From contig NC_067127.1 in the NCBI RefSeq assembly GCF_021347895.1, positions 17,332,984 to 17,396,983 on the forward strand: DNA of 64,000 bases. The letters run 5' to 3'. The notes beneath the pieces were generated by a model. The model worked only from the letters and a program-made list of their open reading frames with translations. It did no database searches and had not been told where the DNA came from. How positions within the stretch are numbered: position 1 is the first letter of the stretch; each line of letters opens with the position of its first letter. Source of the stretch: Acanthochromis polyacanthus (Eukaryota; Chordata; Actinopteri; Pomacentridae). Positions 21,961 to 34,862 of the stretch are shown in pieces. The position numbers and the translations under genes are program-made.

Positions 21961-24220
21961 ATGGTAATTGTATTTATTTCTATAATTTCATTTTGAGTTC
22001 TGGTTCCTCTTTATCTGTTAAGTGTTTTTATGGTCCACAATTTTTTTTGAAAGTTGCTATCTACCTAAAGTTTATTTTTATTAGCACTATTATTACTGTA
22101 CAAATCTAGTGCCACCATGAGGTAAACACATGGTTTTAAGTGAAGTATCATAACAGCTATGTGTTCCATTGTTAAGAATTTTGGTGCCAACACCAATATT
22201 CCACTCAGGTTGAATTATAATAACTTCTCAGATTGTTCATTTGGTGGCATCATTAGGTGCAAAATTGGATTTGCTTAGTCCTTTGGTTTTAAAAACTAAT
22301 GACTTTCCCTCCAGGCTTAGCTGTACTTTGTGTTTAATGAGCTTTAGCTTCAGAATGTTGACATGCTCACTTCAGGATTTAGCTCGACTGTTCATTGTGT
22401 TGTTATTTATGCTATTTACCTTATTCTAGCCAACGTGATAGTAACAATGTCACTCTATAAGGAGCAGAGCAGCTAGAAAAACATGATAAATAGCAATGAA
22501 ATCACTTCTCTGTCTACTGTTTCCATTTCATTTTGACATGTTAAAATACAGAACACAACAGCCATAATAGCTACTAACTACAGCTTTCAAAGAATGTATG
22601 GGTATCTGGTGTTGCTCACCTTGAATTACTCCTGCATACATGTATTATTCCTCACCCACCAATGTCAATGCCATTCTGTTTTTATCAAGCCTCCTTGTCT
22701 ACAGTGTTTCTTTTAGTCCATTTGACTACAACTGCTGCATAGGGGTCATTTTTTGCATGCTGTTATTTGTTCTTTTTATATATAAAGAATAATTACATGG
22801 ATATTAAACCGATGTCCATTGTACACCAGGTCTCCGTCAAACAACAGACTAAAACAGTGATCTTTTGCGATTCGAACAAAATCTGCAAACAAAAGACCAA
22901 ATTTGAGGAAAAGAGGTTTACTTTTCCAGAGTGGAAAGCAATGGTGAAAACTAAGAAATACAACTGATTTAAAGTTTCATACGATACACTCACTCACACA
23001 ATACAAGAATTATTTTTTGGGTGAACTCTGATGTGCAGATCGATGAGTTTAACAGTCGGCCTCCTGCTGTTCTGTCTGCCCTCTTTCCAGCAGGGGTTGA
23101 CTCATCTGTATCACTACTCAGCTTGTTATTTATCATTGTGCATCACTGTGCAGTCTGATTTCCCTGGATTTGGAGGTGATTTCTTTCTTCTCTTTCACTC
23201 TCTTCCTCTTAGCTTTTACCACAGATGGATGATGAGCGTCAGGGCCAGAAGACAGGAACAGAGGTTCAGCAGAGCTCACTCGCCCAGCTGTCTCTTGCTT
23301 ATTGAGGATTTTATTGAGCTGCCTTTCTTCCTTCTTCTCCTTCACTTGAACTTGAGAGTCATGAACAGACATAAGCAGGAGATTATTAGATTAATAACTC
23401 TTTATATCTCATCTTAGGGTTATTATAGCATGGGCGGTGTAAAACACACTCGTAAGAGAGGCATGCTTTAATTAGAAGTGAAGGAGATAAGTATGAAAAG
23501 ATGGCTTGTTTAATCTGCAGCCCACGTCAAGCGACTTCCTTTTTTTAAAATAAAGCAAGGTTTTGTCTTTATTATAATGCACACATGTAAGGGGAAACAG
23601 ATCTGTCTACAGCAATAATATGTGCAGTGAACATACTATAGACTGTTGTTGTCAATACAGAGTGACCTTGGGTCAGTGAACATCCCACTGCTTGGCAAAC
23701 TTGTAGTAACAGCTCATATACTGAGGCCACATGTCAAGGGCTTAGAGATAGGAGAACCAAGACTTTGTTAAAATCAATATATCTTTACTGACTACATTTT
23801 ATATAACACTTTCCCCCTTTCCATTCACATCCACAAACCAAGGGCACTGACACATGGACAAGAAGAGACACAGGAAGCAAATAAACCTAGTCTAAAGCCT
23901 GCATTGAACAGTCTGCTCTAGGTCCTGAGCCACAGCCACCACATGTCTATTGATGATCCACTGCATAAACACAGACATATATACACCTCTAAGTCTTGCT
24001 GTTAGTTTCACCCAAAACACCAGGTTGTCTGGAAATCCCTGGCATTACTAACTTTTTGAGGTCGATAACCGAGGTGTCAACAGATTAGGTTGTTTCGAAC
24101 TTGATTCTATCTGAGAGAAGAAAGGTTTTCAATTTCAGAATCAGCAGAGGTGAGGAAGAGTCCAGAGTCTGTCTTACCCAGAATAAAGGGCACTGTTTGC
24201 TGTGAAGACAAAAAAGTTGA
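21961..24220. other. Background non-coding sequence
   Basis: Mostly unremarkable AT-rich DNA. It includes the weak terminal-exon candidate at 23225-23305. The 128-codon frame at 23031-23417 owes its length to a T/C-rich stretch and is not convincing. Confidence 0.4.
23225..23305 (+). other. Weak candidate for a short terminal coding exon
   Basis: A pyrimidine-rich tract ending CTTTTACCACAG precedes ATGGATGATGAGCG. The frame reads 26 codons (MDDERQGQKTGTEVQQSSLA and six more) to a TGA. Composition is richer in GC than the flanks. The protein is not recognised, so this may be chance. Confidence 0.15.
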
Positions 24221-24224
24221 ATCA

Positions 24225-24392
24225 CTGCACAGAAGTGTCTGTCAGTCTACCCCGGGGCAGCTGTGGTTACAAATGTAGTTTGCCACCATCAGAGTGAGAA
24301 TGTGTGAGTGAATGAATAATGGATTCATTGTGAAGCGCCTTGAGTGCCTTGAAAAGCGCTATATACATCTAATCCATTACTATTATTATTAG
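24225..24392 (+). repeat. SINE/LINE-type tail remnant
   Basis: Blocks ACCCCGGGGCAGCTGTGG, TAGTTTGCCACCATCAGAG, a GAATGTGTGAGTGAATGAAT run and AAAAGCGCTATATACATCTA occur in the order of a common fish interspersed repeat tail, ending in an ATTATTATTATT tract. Confidence 0.65.
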
Positions 24393-24560
24393 AAGTGAGC
24401 CGAGCCACTTAAAAAAAGCTTCTTTACAAATTTTCACAAGCTGCATTTCATTGAAGGAGATGACTGCTGGGTGCGTAAATATGCTAAGAAACACCTGCTG
24501 CTTCACTTTTGAGTGCGCCACAGCTTAATTAATTTGCATTGTGTTTTTGGAGGTGATATA

Positions 24561-25102
24561 CAGGCTGTCCATAAAGTCTCTTTACAATTTTAAGAATTTA
24601 TTACAAAGGCAATTGATAAGATATCCTAACCAGGTTTGTTTTATTAGAATCAGTGGTTGTCAAAGTTTTTTATACCTCATTTAATACACCTCTCTATGGG
24701 CACCATTAGTTGAACGAAGCACATCAAGATGATACTCGATTTCTTGCCATGTTCGCTGCAGCATATCCTCATCAGTGGTGGCAATGGCATCAGAAATCTA
24801 TCGCTTCAAGTCAGTAATGTCCCGTATCTTTGTTTGATACAGGATATCTTTAACATAACCCCAGAGAAAGAAGTCCAAGGAAGTGATATCTGGTGAACAT
24901 GGTGGCCAAAGAAGTGGCCCATCCCTTCCAGTCCATTTAACAGCTCCTCTTTCACCAACAGGATAACTGAGACACGCAATTTCAATGTGATTACAAACTT
25001 TAATAAACATTGATTGCAATAAAACAAATCTGGTCAAGATATGTATCAAACTGCTTTTGTAATAGTTTTTAAAAATAGCAAAGAGACTTTATGGACACCA
25101 TG
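24561..25102 (-). mobile_element. Deleted mariner-like element, 542 bp
   Basis: The element lies between two TA dinucleotides (24559-24560 and 25103-25104). Its ends are imperfect inverted repeats: CAGGCTGTCCATAAAGTCTC on the left, and on the right the reverse complement of CATGGTGTCCATAAAGTCTC. Inside is the 3' part of a transposase gene on the minus strand (24681-25049). About two thirds of a usual 1.3-kb mariner is missing, so it is an internally deleted, nonautonomous copy. Confidence 0.8.
24681..25049 (-). pseudogene. Mariner-like transposase C-terminal remnant
   Basis: The frame reads GPLLWPPCSPDITSLDFFLW followed by GYVKDILYQTKI, matching the conserved (R/Y)SPDLTPxDFFLWGYxKD block that holds the last catalytic acidic residue of mariner-type transposases. 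After LKR comes an in-frame TAG at 24798-24800. The same frame then continues as SDAIATTDEDMLQRTWQEIE and on to a TAA at 24681-24683, the family's usual C-terminus. The N-terminal DNA-binding region and first catalytic Asp are absent. It is a dead fragment. Confidence 0.8.
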
Positions 25103-25826
25103 TATATTTCTGTTACCAGTTAAAAAAATCAGCTTTGCTACAGGAAACCACAACAACCTCTGAGCAGCAAGTTACAAGTTCCATACTGAAAAACGTTTTG
25201 ACACGCTATTGCATTTATTTATTTATCTTTGTGCATTAACCATTTCATTGAGAGTGCTCATTTGTATGCAAATGTTCCACCAAAACAATGATCCTGTTAC
25301 TATGTTGCGGGGCACCGTTGCTGCATCCTGGGCTTAGCAGTATGGTGGTTCCAGTCCAGAGTCCTCCTCCCAAATGATCCAGCATCGGCCAAACTAGGAG
25401 GTCCTGTGTTATCCAGCACTGCTGTGTCTCCTTTTTTTTTTTTTTTTTTAAAAACTTACTTTAAATACTTTTTTACCCTTTTATCTGTTTTGTCTAAAGT
25501 TAATTTAGCCCAAACCAAAATGTACACCTTTAAACAGATGATAGGAATGAATTCCACTGTGTGTAACCTTGTGGTTCTGACTCTGCAGAGTCTGGAAACC
25601 CATTTACATTTTTCAGTGGCGTTTCCAAAAGGTCAGAGCAAACTTGAAACAGCAATGTGTTTTAAATAGAAATACGGACAAAGAATTAAGCAAAGGTCAC
25701 TTTCAGCAATAACACTACAGATTAACTTTTCTCATTAGTATGTTAAAATGTTTATTTATATACAAATTAAAAGTGATCAAGGTCAGATGCTTTTCAAACT
25801 GCTTATTTGTAAAAAAAACAAAACAA

Positions 25827-25878
<52 letters not shown>

Positions 25879-28800
25879 CAACACTATCCTTAACCCACTT
25901 TTGTTTGGCACTGTGTTTATATAAACATTTACTATGTCATAATGATTAGCTGAATGCAGATGTGAGTGTTTTAATGTGCAGTATTTGTAAAATGATGTCT
26001 GCATGCCTCCACAACATTTTGTTTCTTATCTTAAATTAAATTTTCAAAAGTATGACAGCTGATAAGTGCAGAATATGTTCAGTATGTGAGCTCATACAGC
26101 CCCACTGTCATGTTCTCATTGGCTTATGAGGACTGATTCACTACAGTGATCATGTGCTGGGAAATTCCTCACAGTAAGAGGATGCAGGGACACTTTCAGT
26201 TACTGGTTTGTTCCAGGTGGTCATTCATGCCAGCTGCCTTGTGTCTACAAAATGCTTCCTGCAGCATCGACTACAGTCACAGTCAGGCAGGAGGCAGCTG
26301 GTCGCGGCTCAGACTGCACCGTCCACTGTATGTAAACTGTATCTGCCCGGCCTCATCTACAGATCTGCCCTTCGAGGAACACGAAAAGTCACATCTGTGC
26401 TGATTCACAGCACCTCTGCACATCTCTGTGTGAATCCATGTGTGTGAGTCGGTGCACATGTGTGATAAATTCCTGCATGAATGCAATATGTCATCTGCAT
26501 CTGTGTAGCCTGAACAACTTATCACCTGTTTCTCATGCAGTGCAAAGATTATGTGAAGTTCATCTCAAAACAATTCTGACGAATGCAGTGTCACTTTCTT
26601 GCAGTAAAAGCCACAGTGAAGGGTTCATGCATGTTAGATGTTGCCATGATACCGCACTAGAAATGTCATGTTTGACACGCTACTCTGCGTATCTGACATG
26701 CCTGCCGTTAGAGGAACCCATCGAGCATTCAGAAAATCTTTCATCCTTGAATTAGTTTGAGGGAGATGAATTAATGTGATGATCCTCACGTTAAGATAAA
26801 TCAAAACATTTCTAAAATAATCTCAGATATCAATTATGCATTACCAGTTTTAATCTGACGTGTGGTCATATGTTTTGAATCATAGATGCAGTGTGCCGAG
26901 GACACCGCCCGCAGCTTCAGCCGCAGCTTTTACATTGCGGATTCTTGCAAACTCTTACAATTTCTCTGTCATGTGAGGTTCATTAAAAGTCATTTCAGCA
27001 CTGATTTGACCTTATTTTACTCCCCTGTCAAAAGAGTTGGTAAAAAATTATGCCCTTAAGTGAGGGCTTCATTTGTTACCTCTGGGTAAACCCAGAAGAT
27101 ATAGGAGGTTTGCTCAACAGAAACAAATATATTATGTTGCAAAATTGAAAACATGACTTTTCCCTGTGCACAGAATGTAATTTTTTTTTCATCCCAGGCC
27201 GAGCACCAACTAAATATCTTTTGACAATTCATTTTGAATGTTCTTTTATCTCGTGTTTGAAATGTGTACTTTTCAAATGGATTTTCTCCAGCTTGGTTTG
27301 TGGAGAAAAAAATCAAACCGTTGCACTGCACACAGAAGGTATTATTGAACTACTGCTCCGTCTGATAATGTCAACATTATCTGAAATCAAGGCTATTGTT
27401 GTTAATAAGGCCCCAAACCAAAAGGGACCACATGGGCCACAATGCTCAGTCAAATATTTTCATTTTTCAAGTAGAAATATCAATGTGCGGTCCACTCTGT
27501 GCCTGCCTTTGAGGAAATATTGAGCTAGTTATTATTTTTTGTTATCAAAAGAAAAAAAGGAAAATCAGAAAAGAGTACAGTACAGAGACAAAGGAAAACA
27601 AACGCAGATGCCACTTTCGAGCCACTAGAAATCAACTGGGAGCAGTCCTGGTATATTCTTTGAACGCAAACCAAGAATATGTCCAATAACTGGCAACTGG
27701 TACTGTAGAGTTTTTCCTTGCTGAATGGTAGAAACTGGTGTGATGGGCTGCACAGAGATGTCTCTCTCATCGACTGCCTCTGACACCAATTCAATGAACT
27801 GAATCAGCTCAAGAGCCACCGATGGGGAATTAATTGAACAGAAGACAACACAAAAAACATACTAAAGACAGCACATGTAAGCACTTAACCTAAACATTTT
27901 GCCCAAGAATCCTCATTAGCATGCTCTAACAGCATCACATCTTATCAGTTTTAATCTTAAATGTGTAGCAGGAGTTGTTTTTGAGATGAGCTGCTGTACT
28001 TATGGTTTTATTTGATCTATTTAGTTAGTTTGAATGAACCCACAATTTTTCTTGACCAGTTCAATACAATTAGACTGAGTAAAGGGGAACTTAATGCATT
28101 TACAACTGTGATTGAAATAAAACTGAACGACAGCTGCTTTCTAATGATGTGGAGCTAAATGTGCTCCATTGTCCAATGCAAATGTATCTTTCTTGTGCAA
28201 TTTATGTTGAAATTGTATCACCGTTATACAGAATTGACAAAATAAATGCAGAATTTCTTGTCATGTTTAATTTTTAAAAAGATGGATCAAATTAGAGAGT
28301 GAGAATAATTACTCTGCCCATCTGCCCATGTAAGCCACAGCTGTATGCAGCAGGTTCCAGCTGTTCTTAAAGGGGTGAAATGTGAACAACAGTGAAAAAC
28401 CACTAACGAGTAGCGAGGCTGAGAGAAACTGACTTAATGTGTAAATTAAAAAACTTCGGAACAAATGAAGCCTTTGAAACATTCCCTTATTAGTTGCTGC
28501 ATGTGGATGGAGGCGGACCTAACACAGTCCTCTGAGAATTTCTGTACTTAATGAATTAACAAAGAAATTCATGAGTGAATAAATCAACTGTGGATCTTCT
28601 TTCTCCAGTTTTTCTGGTTACCGGGTATTTCGGTAAGATGATATCACTCAACATTACATCATGTCAGAAGTAATAATGGCATTGCATTCACAGATTTGGG
28701 AACAAAGTCCAGGACATGAAACACAAACAGTCCAGTGATTTCCAATACAAGCAAAGCAAAAAGCAAAATAAATATATTTTTCAGCCCAACTGTCTGTTCG

Positions 28801-28945
28801 AAATGTCAACAGCAGCTCACATACTGACTTAATAACTCTCCCAAACATTTCAGAAGGTTCACTTTTGAGTACTTACAAATATAAAGGTTGTTGAACTTGT
28901 TTACAACAGTGGAACAAAAATTTGCTCAGTGCCAGATAGTGGCAA
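25103..28945. other. Background non-coding sequence with (TA)n
   Basis: A poly-T run lies at about 25432-25449 and a (TA)n tract at 25831-25875. A candidate acceptor TTTGTTCCAG at 26206-26215 is followed by an open frame (to 26447) without a convincing donor. Otherwise nothing recognised. Confidence 0.45.
25831..25875. repeat. (TA)n microsatellite
   Basis: An uninterrupted run of about 22 TA units follows an A-rich ACAAAACAAAAC stretch. The Ile/Tyr-repeat peptides predicted across it are artefacts. Confidence 0.95.
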
Positions 28946-29000
28946 TTTTCAATTAAATTCATTTTTATTTATATAGTGCCACTTCACATTATAAATCATC
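28946..29000. repeat. Short fish repeat fragment
   Basis: The block TTTTTATTTATATAGTGCCA followed by CTTCACATTATAAA resembles the TTTTATTTATATAGCGCCAATTCACAA core of a widespread fish repeat. Only the core is preserved. Confidence 0.5.
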
Positions 29001-30341
29001 TGACTGCAATGACTTCTCAGATCTCAGCTTTAACAGTAAAGAGTTGTTGAGCACTCTGTTGTCATCAGTGTACGGGAAGTTACTGCTGAAATGTAATCAG
29101 TTATAATTTACTAATGCCTTGCTGTCAAAACAATTCCAGTAAATGACTAATTTCTCAAACACAGAAGTAATTTGTTAAATTACTCACTTCTGCTACACAT
29201 CTCTTCAAGGTGTCTTTCAGTCACTGCTTCAAACTAACACATCCATGTCACAGTAGAGCTTACTACTTAGATAATGTAATCTGATTACTGTATATCTTCA
29301 CACGACTTGGTACTAAACTTGTGGCATTGCTACAATAGTTCACTCAGTGTGTATTTACTGCCTAGAAGCAAAAAGACAGTGGCCAAGATTTCAAAAATAA
29401 GACCCAAGTCAGCTAAACCAAACTGATCCTCTAGTACTTTCTTTGTAGAACATCCACCTACACATCCACCTACAGCTAACCTCTGCCACAGAAATAATTG
29501 CATCTTCGATGACTGACATATCAGACTTAGGGAGAACAAATGAACTTTGGAAACTGGGAAAATTATCACCTGAGGCCTCCGCAGTCACAACATTGGGAGT
29601 CAAATGATGAAATTCGAGTGAGTGATTGTTGTTGAAAAAAAATTATATGAAAGCTTTTGTGTGACAAAGAAAGCGATTTGTGTAACAAAGAGGATACGGT
29701 GGGTCGGAGCTGTTATTGTCACACCAGCAGCTCTTTCTCTGATACGGCGGCGGACCAGCCTCAAAGCACAGACCATGAGAGGGTATTTCAGTCAAAGCAA
29801 GAATGAACGGCACACTAATGAAGACTGAACAGAAGGTGATAAACTCCCCTTAGACTGAACTTCTATTACTAGTGTTGGTTCCAATTGAATTTTAAATTAG
29901 ATGCTGTGTAGCTTTCGTCCACTGCTATTAAGAACTTGAAATGACCCTCACCATACCACACTATGACTGAATGAACAGCTCTAACATTCAGGACGGAATA
30001 AAAAAGACATCTTACAATATTGACATCAGCACAAGACAGCTCAAGAAAAAAAATGTATGAATTAAAAAGTCAGTTTTCTTGATGTTTTGTGGAACTGGAT
30101 CTTAGAAAAGCAAAGACCAATAATTGTAATCCTTGGAAACTCAAAGAATAAGCTCATATTGAAGTGGTATATCATTTATTATGAACACCCTCATCTTAAA
30201 TGCAGCTATGAGGCATTCAGCAGGAACAGACTGACTTCTGGTGTGCTATGCATTTCAAAACATCACCTCAGAACAGTATCCCCTATCAAGCAGCAGCCTG
30301 TGGGGCAGAAAAATTAAGCCAATGTGAAAGAGTCAAAAACT
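29001..30341. other. Background non-coding sequence
   Basis: No gene or element recognised. Short frames only. Confidence 0.45.
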
Positions 30342-30480
30342 GCACTTCCTCCAATGGCCACTTGAGGCTGCTCCAAAAGAGAGTCAATCCCCATAGACCC
30401 ACATGTTAAAATGTCCAACTTTACAGCTCAAATAAACATGTTTACATGCTAGTACACAAACTGTCGTGTTAACTGTTGTT
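30342..30480 (+). repeat. Dispersed repeat R2
   Basis: The block CACTTGAGGCTGCTCCAAAA through AATAAACATGTTTACA resembles a sequence frequent in fish DNA, and part of it recurs in the palindrome spacer at 12822-12890. No coding capacity. Confidence 0.55.
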
Positions 30481-30587
30481 TTCCTACTCATGACCACGGT
30501 ACTGGGTTGAATTTTTATAACACTCGTGTAAGCTTTAAATGATGTACAACTAGCAGTATACCTGCTTTGAGTTCAGTTCGTGGCATA

Positions 30588-30798
30588 CACACGTGGACAA
30601 AATTATTGGTACCCCTCAGTTAAAGAAGGAAAACCCACAATTCTCACTGAAATCACTTGAAACTCACAAAAGTAACAATAAATAAAAATTTATTGAAAAT
30701 TAAATCATCAAAAACAGCCATTACTTTTGAATTGTTGATTAACATAATTATTTAAAAAAAAACTAATGAAACAGGCCTGGACAAAAATGATGGTACCT
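30588..30798 (+). repeat. Left inverted repeat of the Tc1-like element (IR/DR)
   Basis: The outer end is CACACGTGGACAAAATTATT and the inner direct-repeat site is TGGACAAAAATGATGGTACC. Between them AACTCACAAAAGTAACAATA and TTATTGAAAATTAAATCATC pair with the right repeat. Confidence 0.9.
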
Positions 30799-30863
30799 CT
30801 ATAAAAGATTGAAAACTATTTGACCAGAGTGACATGATTAACTCAGGTGTGTCATTTAATTGA

Positions 30864-31999
<1,136 letters not shown>

Positions 32000-32005
32000 G
32001 TTATG

Positions 32006-32218
32006 GGTACCATCATTTTTGTCCAGCCCTATTTCATTAGTTTGTTTTTTTAAATAATTATGTTAATCAACAATTCAAAAGTGAAGGCTGATTTTGATTA
32101 TTTCATTTTCAATAAATTTTTATTTATTGTTACTTTTGTGAGTTTCAAGTGATTTCAGTGAGAATTGTGAGTTTTTCCTTCTTTAACTGAGGGGTACCAA
32201 CAATTTTGTCCACGTGTG
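32006..32218 (-). repeat. Right inverted repeat of the Tc1-like element (IR/DR)
   Basis: It mirrors 30588-30798 with few differences. The inner site is GGTACCATCATTTTTGTCCA, and the outer end GGTACCAACAATTTTGTCCA is followed by CGTGTG. Confidence 0.9.
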
Positions 32219-32220
32219 TA

Positions 32221-33763
32221 TAGTGATGTCTGAAAAGGTTGAGGCCACCACACTTAGCTTCAAAATCTCTGTTCAGGAAATCTATAGGTGATGCCACAAA
32301 TTGTATTTTTGATCATACTGAATGCCTTTGGGATTTCCAAATACCCTGGAATACCAAAATGTCTTGATACTGCCCACACCTAATGGATACAAGAAACATA
32401 TTTGTATTTTCAGAGTGTAATACCCGGTCTTCTTGCCCTCACTAAAATGTTGTTCACTATGATATGGTTACAGCACACAACTGTCAGTAAATCAGTTGTA
32501 CTGACTGTAGTGCATTGCAGAAAAAGTCCATGTTGTTAATAAATGAGCTATAGAGGTGTTGGTTGCCACATTTCTTTAACTGAGCTGGATGTCTTCCCTG
32601 CATTCATGGTAAATAGGCTGATTGCTGGAAAATGTCCCAGCCCCATCCCTACACGCTATGCAGAAAAATGAAAGTGGGATCAATCTTTTAGTCTACAAAG
32701 GGAATGTGTATTTGCAAAAATGTTGGACTACTTTTGAAATAGCTGGAAAGTGTTTCCCTAAAAGATTAAAGATTGATGATTGATTCTGCTGTTTAAACGG
32801 TGATTAAATGTAGCCTGTTCTTTTCCCTTTTTTTTTTTTACATCCGGTCGCATAATGTGAAGGAAAAAGAAAATCCTTGACAAAAGACCAATAAAGAAAA
32901 TGTATTTGCAATAATAAACAGCAATTTAGAAAACCAGTGAACTCAAAAGCATCCAATGTGCTTTTGATTCACTGTGTCTAACTCGTTTACAACACAAGCT
33001 AGACTCAATTTTTCACCACCACTTAGGTCTTATCTTTCTCACAGGAGAAAACATATCCTCTTTTTTTATTCTGTTTTTCTTCTTCCCTCTCTCTGTTTCA
33101 TGGTTTATTTACATCCCTCTACAAAGCCATCTCAATATCCCTCTCTACGTGCTCCTCACGCTGGCAAAATGGCTTCATTTATCCGACCTCAGAAGCCAAA
33201 GGGAATCGATTGCATGACTCAGAATCTCTTCCAGCCGCAACTCTAACACACGACTTAAGGTCCTTAATTTAATCAAAAGGACAGAGTGATTTTGTTATGC
33301 GTGAAATGCAGGGGTTTATCTTCCCTGAGATATTCATGGGCTTACAGTGTGTGCTCTGCTCATTGTGCTGGCGGGAGGGGTCATAAATAACCCATTTTCT
33401 TCTGTGTTTATGTTCCTGAGTGTTACTATTTAGTGCGGGCACCCAGGCAATTTCAGCTATGACCTTTAAGCCTTACCTTGTCATTTTCTGAGTCATTTCA
33501 AATAGGTTTCATCCACTGTGAAGTCTGGAATATTGCAAGAGTGACTTTAGGTGAGGTGTACTGAAGGCTCTACATAAATGACTTGCTTGTGAATGTGTTG
33601 CTAAGATGTCGCTTAGTGCTAGCAGCAGCAATGGTCAAATGCAATTGAATGTGAAATCTTGTGTCTGTGCAGTCCACTTATTAATCACATTAGTCTTGAA
33701 ATTACATCATGTAAGCACAATAATTTAATTTGAGTTTCTCAGTCATGGATTTCATACCTAAGT
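32221..33763. other. Background non-coding sequence
   Basis: Nothing recognised except a short GAGCTATAGAGGTG match near 32546 to the repeat at 2603 and 58476. Confidence 0.45.
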
Positions 33764-34854
33764 TAGGGTGACCATACGTCCTCTTTTGCCCGGACATGTC
33801 CTCTTTTGAGAGGCTGTCCGGCCTGTCCGGCCGGCGTTTATAAAGTCCTTCAGATGTCCGGGTTTTTGATCCCCTAAATTCCACATAACGTGAAACCGCC
33901 GCGCCACGCTCTTGAATCGTACTGCGCAGCACTTAGAACCCATTCTCTTCTATCAGACAATTTCCACTGCACACGCTGCGGAACGCCAGCGCCGCGTCTC
34001 TGAAGCGCCGGCGCACGCCACGGCGCTGGAGATTCGCTTCCTCGCAGGCTGACAGGAAGGTAGGCACACTGCGAGAGAGCACTCGAACCGAAAGAAAATG
34101 CTGAAACGCAAATGTCATTTCACTGATGAAATGCAAAAAAAGTACCCCTGTTTTCGTCCGGGTCGTGTCAAATGGGAGGCAGAATGTACAGTCTACAAAG
34201 CTGGGACTTATGTCTCTGTAGCTAATAAGAAAAGGAAAAAGAAGGAAAAAAAGGACTGCTGACTTGAGGCATTATTTCTATATTTTTTTCATTTGCCATT
34301 AGACACATTATTTTGAAGAATGGCCTAACTGAACATTGAAAAATAGGCTACCTCTCTTTTTTCTTTTTGTTTAATATTTTGAGGCATTATTTCTATTTTT
34401 ACATAATTAATAATTGGGAGGTTATTTTGAAGAATGGTACTCTACCTCACTTTTCCTAACTAAGGTGTAAGTGTCAGACTTAAGAGAGATGATTATTTCT
34501 TATTTTGTTAAACATCTGAATACATGTGTTCCTACACAACTTGAGTGAATAACTATTAAAGACTAGAGCAGGTCATATTTGTATGTGACTGATTATATTG
34601 TTTAGGAGAATTGCTTTAATTTAATAAATATATTTTTTATAAAGCAACTGTTTGTGAGTATTTTGGGCTATTTTTCTGTATATCCAGGTAAAGTTTTATT
34701 TTCTGGGAATTCAAAATATCTGTTTAACTGAGTTTGAAGCACAGAAAGCCCCCTGACCCACGGAAAACCCCTAAAATGGGGGGGGACTGAAAATTTTTCG
34801 CGCGCGAGCTGGAAGTGTGTCCTCTTTTCAGAGAAACAGAATATAGTCAGCCTA
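33764..34854 (+). mobile_element. hAT-type nonautonomous transposon, 1.09 kb
   Basis: An 8-bp direct repeat ACCTAAGT (33756-33763 and 34855-34862) flanks the element. Its terminal inverted repeats are TAGGGTGACCATA and the reverse complement of TAGGCTGACTATA. Subterminal GTCCTCTTTTGCCCGGACA and CCGGACATGTCCTCTTTTGA blocks form dyads, and GTGTGTCCTCTTTTC repeats near the right end. Eight-base target duplication and a TAGGG-type end fit the hAT superfamily. A short transposase start is retained at 34098-34262, while the catalytic region is missing. GC is high in the first 300 bp and low afterwards. Confidence 0.8.
34098..34262 (+). pseudogene. BED-finger transposase N-terminus remnant
   Basis: A 54-codon frame starts MLKRKCHFTDEMQKKYPCFR, then VKWEAECTVYKAGTYVSVAN and a lysine-rich tail. 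It resembles the start of a multicopy fish transposase in which KYPCFRPGR and WEAECLVCKAGTYVSVANKG precede the His pair of a BED-type zinc finger. Here the second Cys of the CxxC pair is Tyr (residue 33) and the frame ends before the histidines, so no zinc site can form. It supports the hAT assignment of the surrounding element. Confidence 0.7.
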
Positions 34855-34862
34855 ACCTAAGT

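Noticed and set aside
25740..26004. Ile-Tyr repeat proteins
   Set aside because: Translation of a (TA)n microsatellite.
26206..26447. Exon after the TTTGTTCCAG acceptor
   Set aside because: No convincing donor, two frames open, and no domain.
32520..32570. Further copy of the 2603/58476 repeat
   Set aside because: Only a GAGCTATAGAGGTG match, too short to define a copy.
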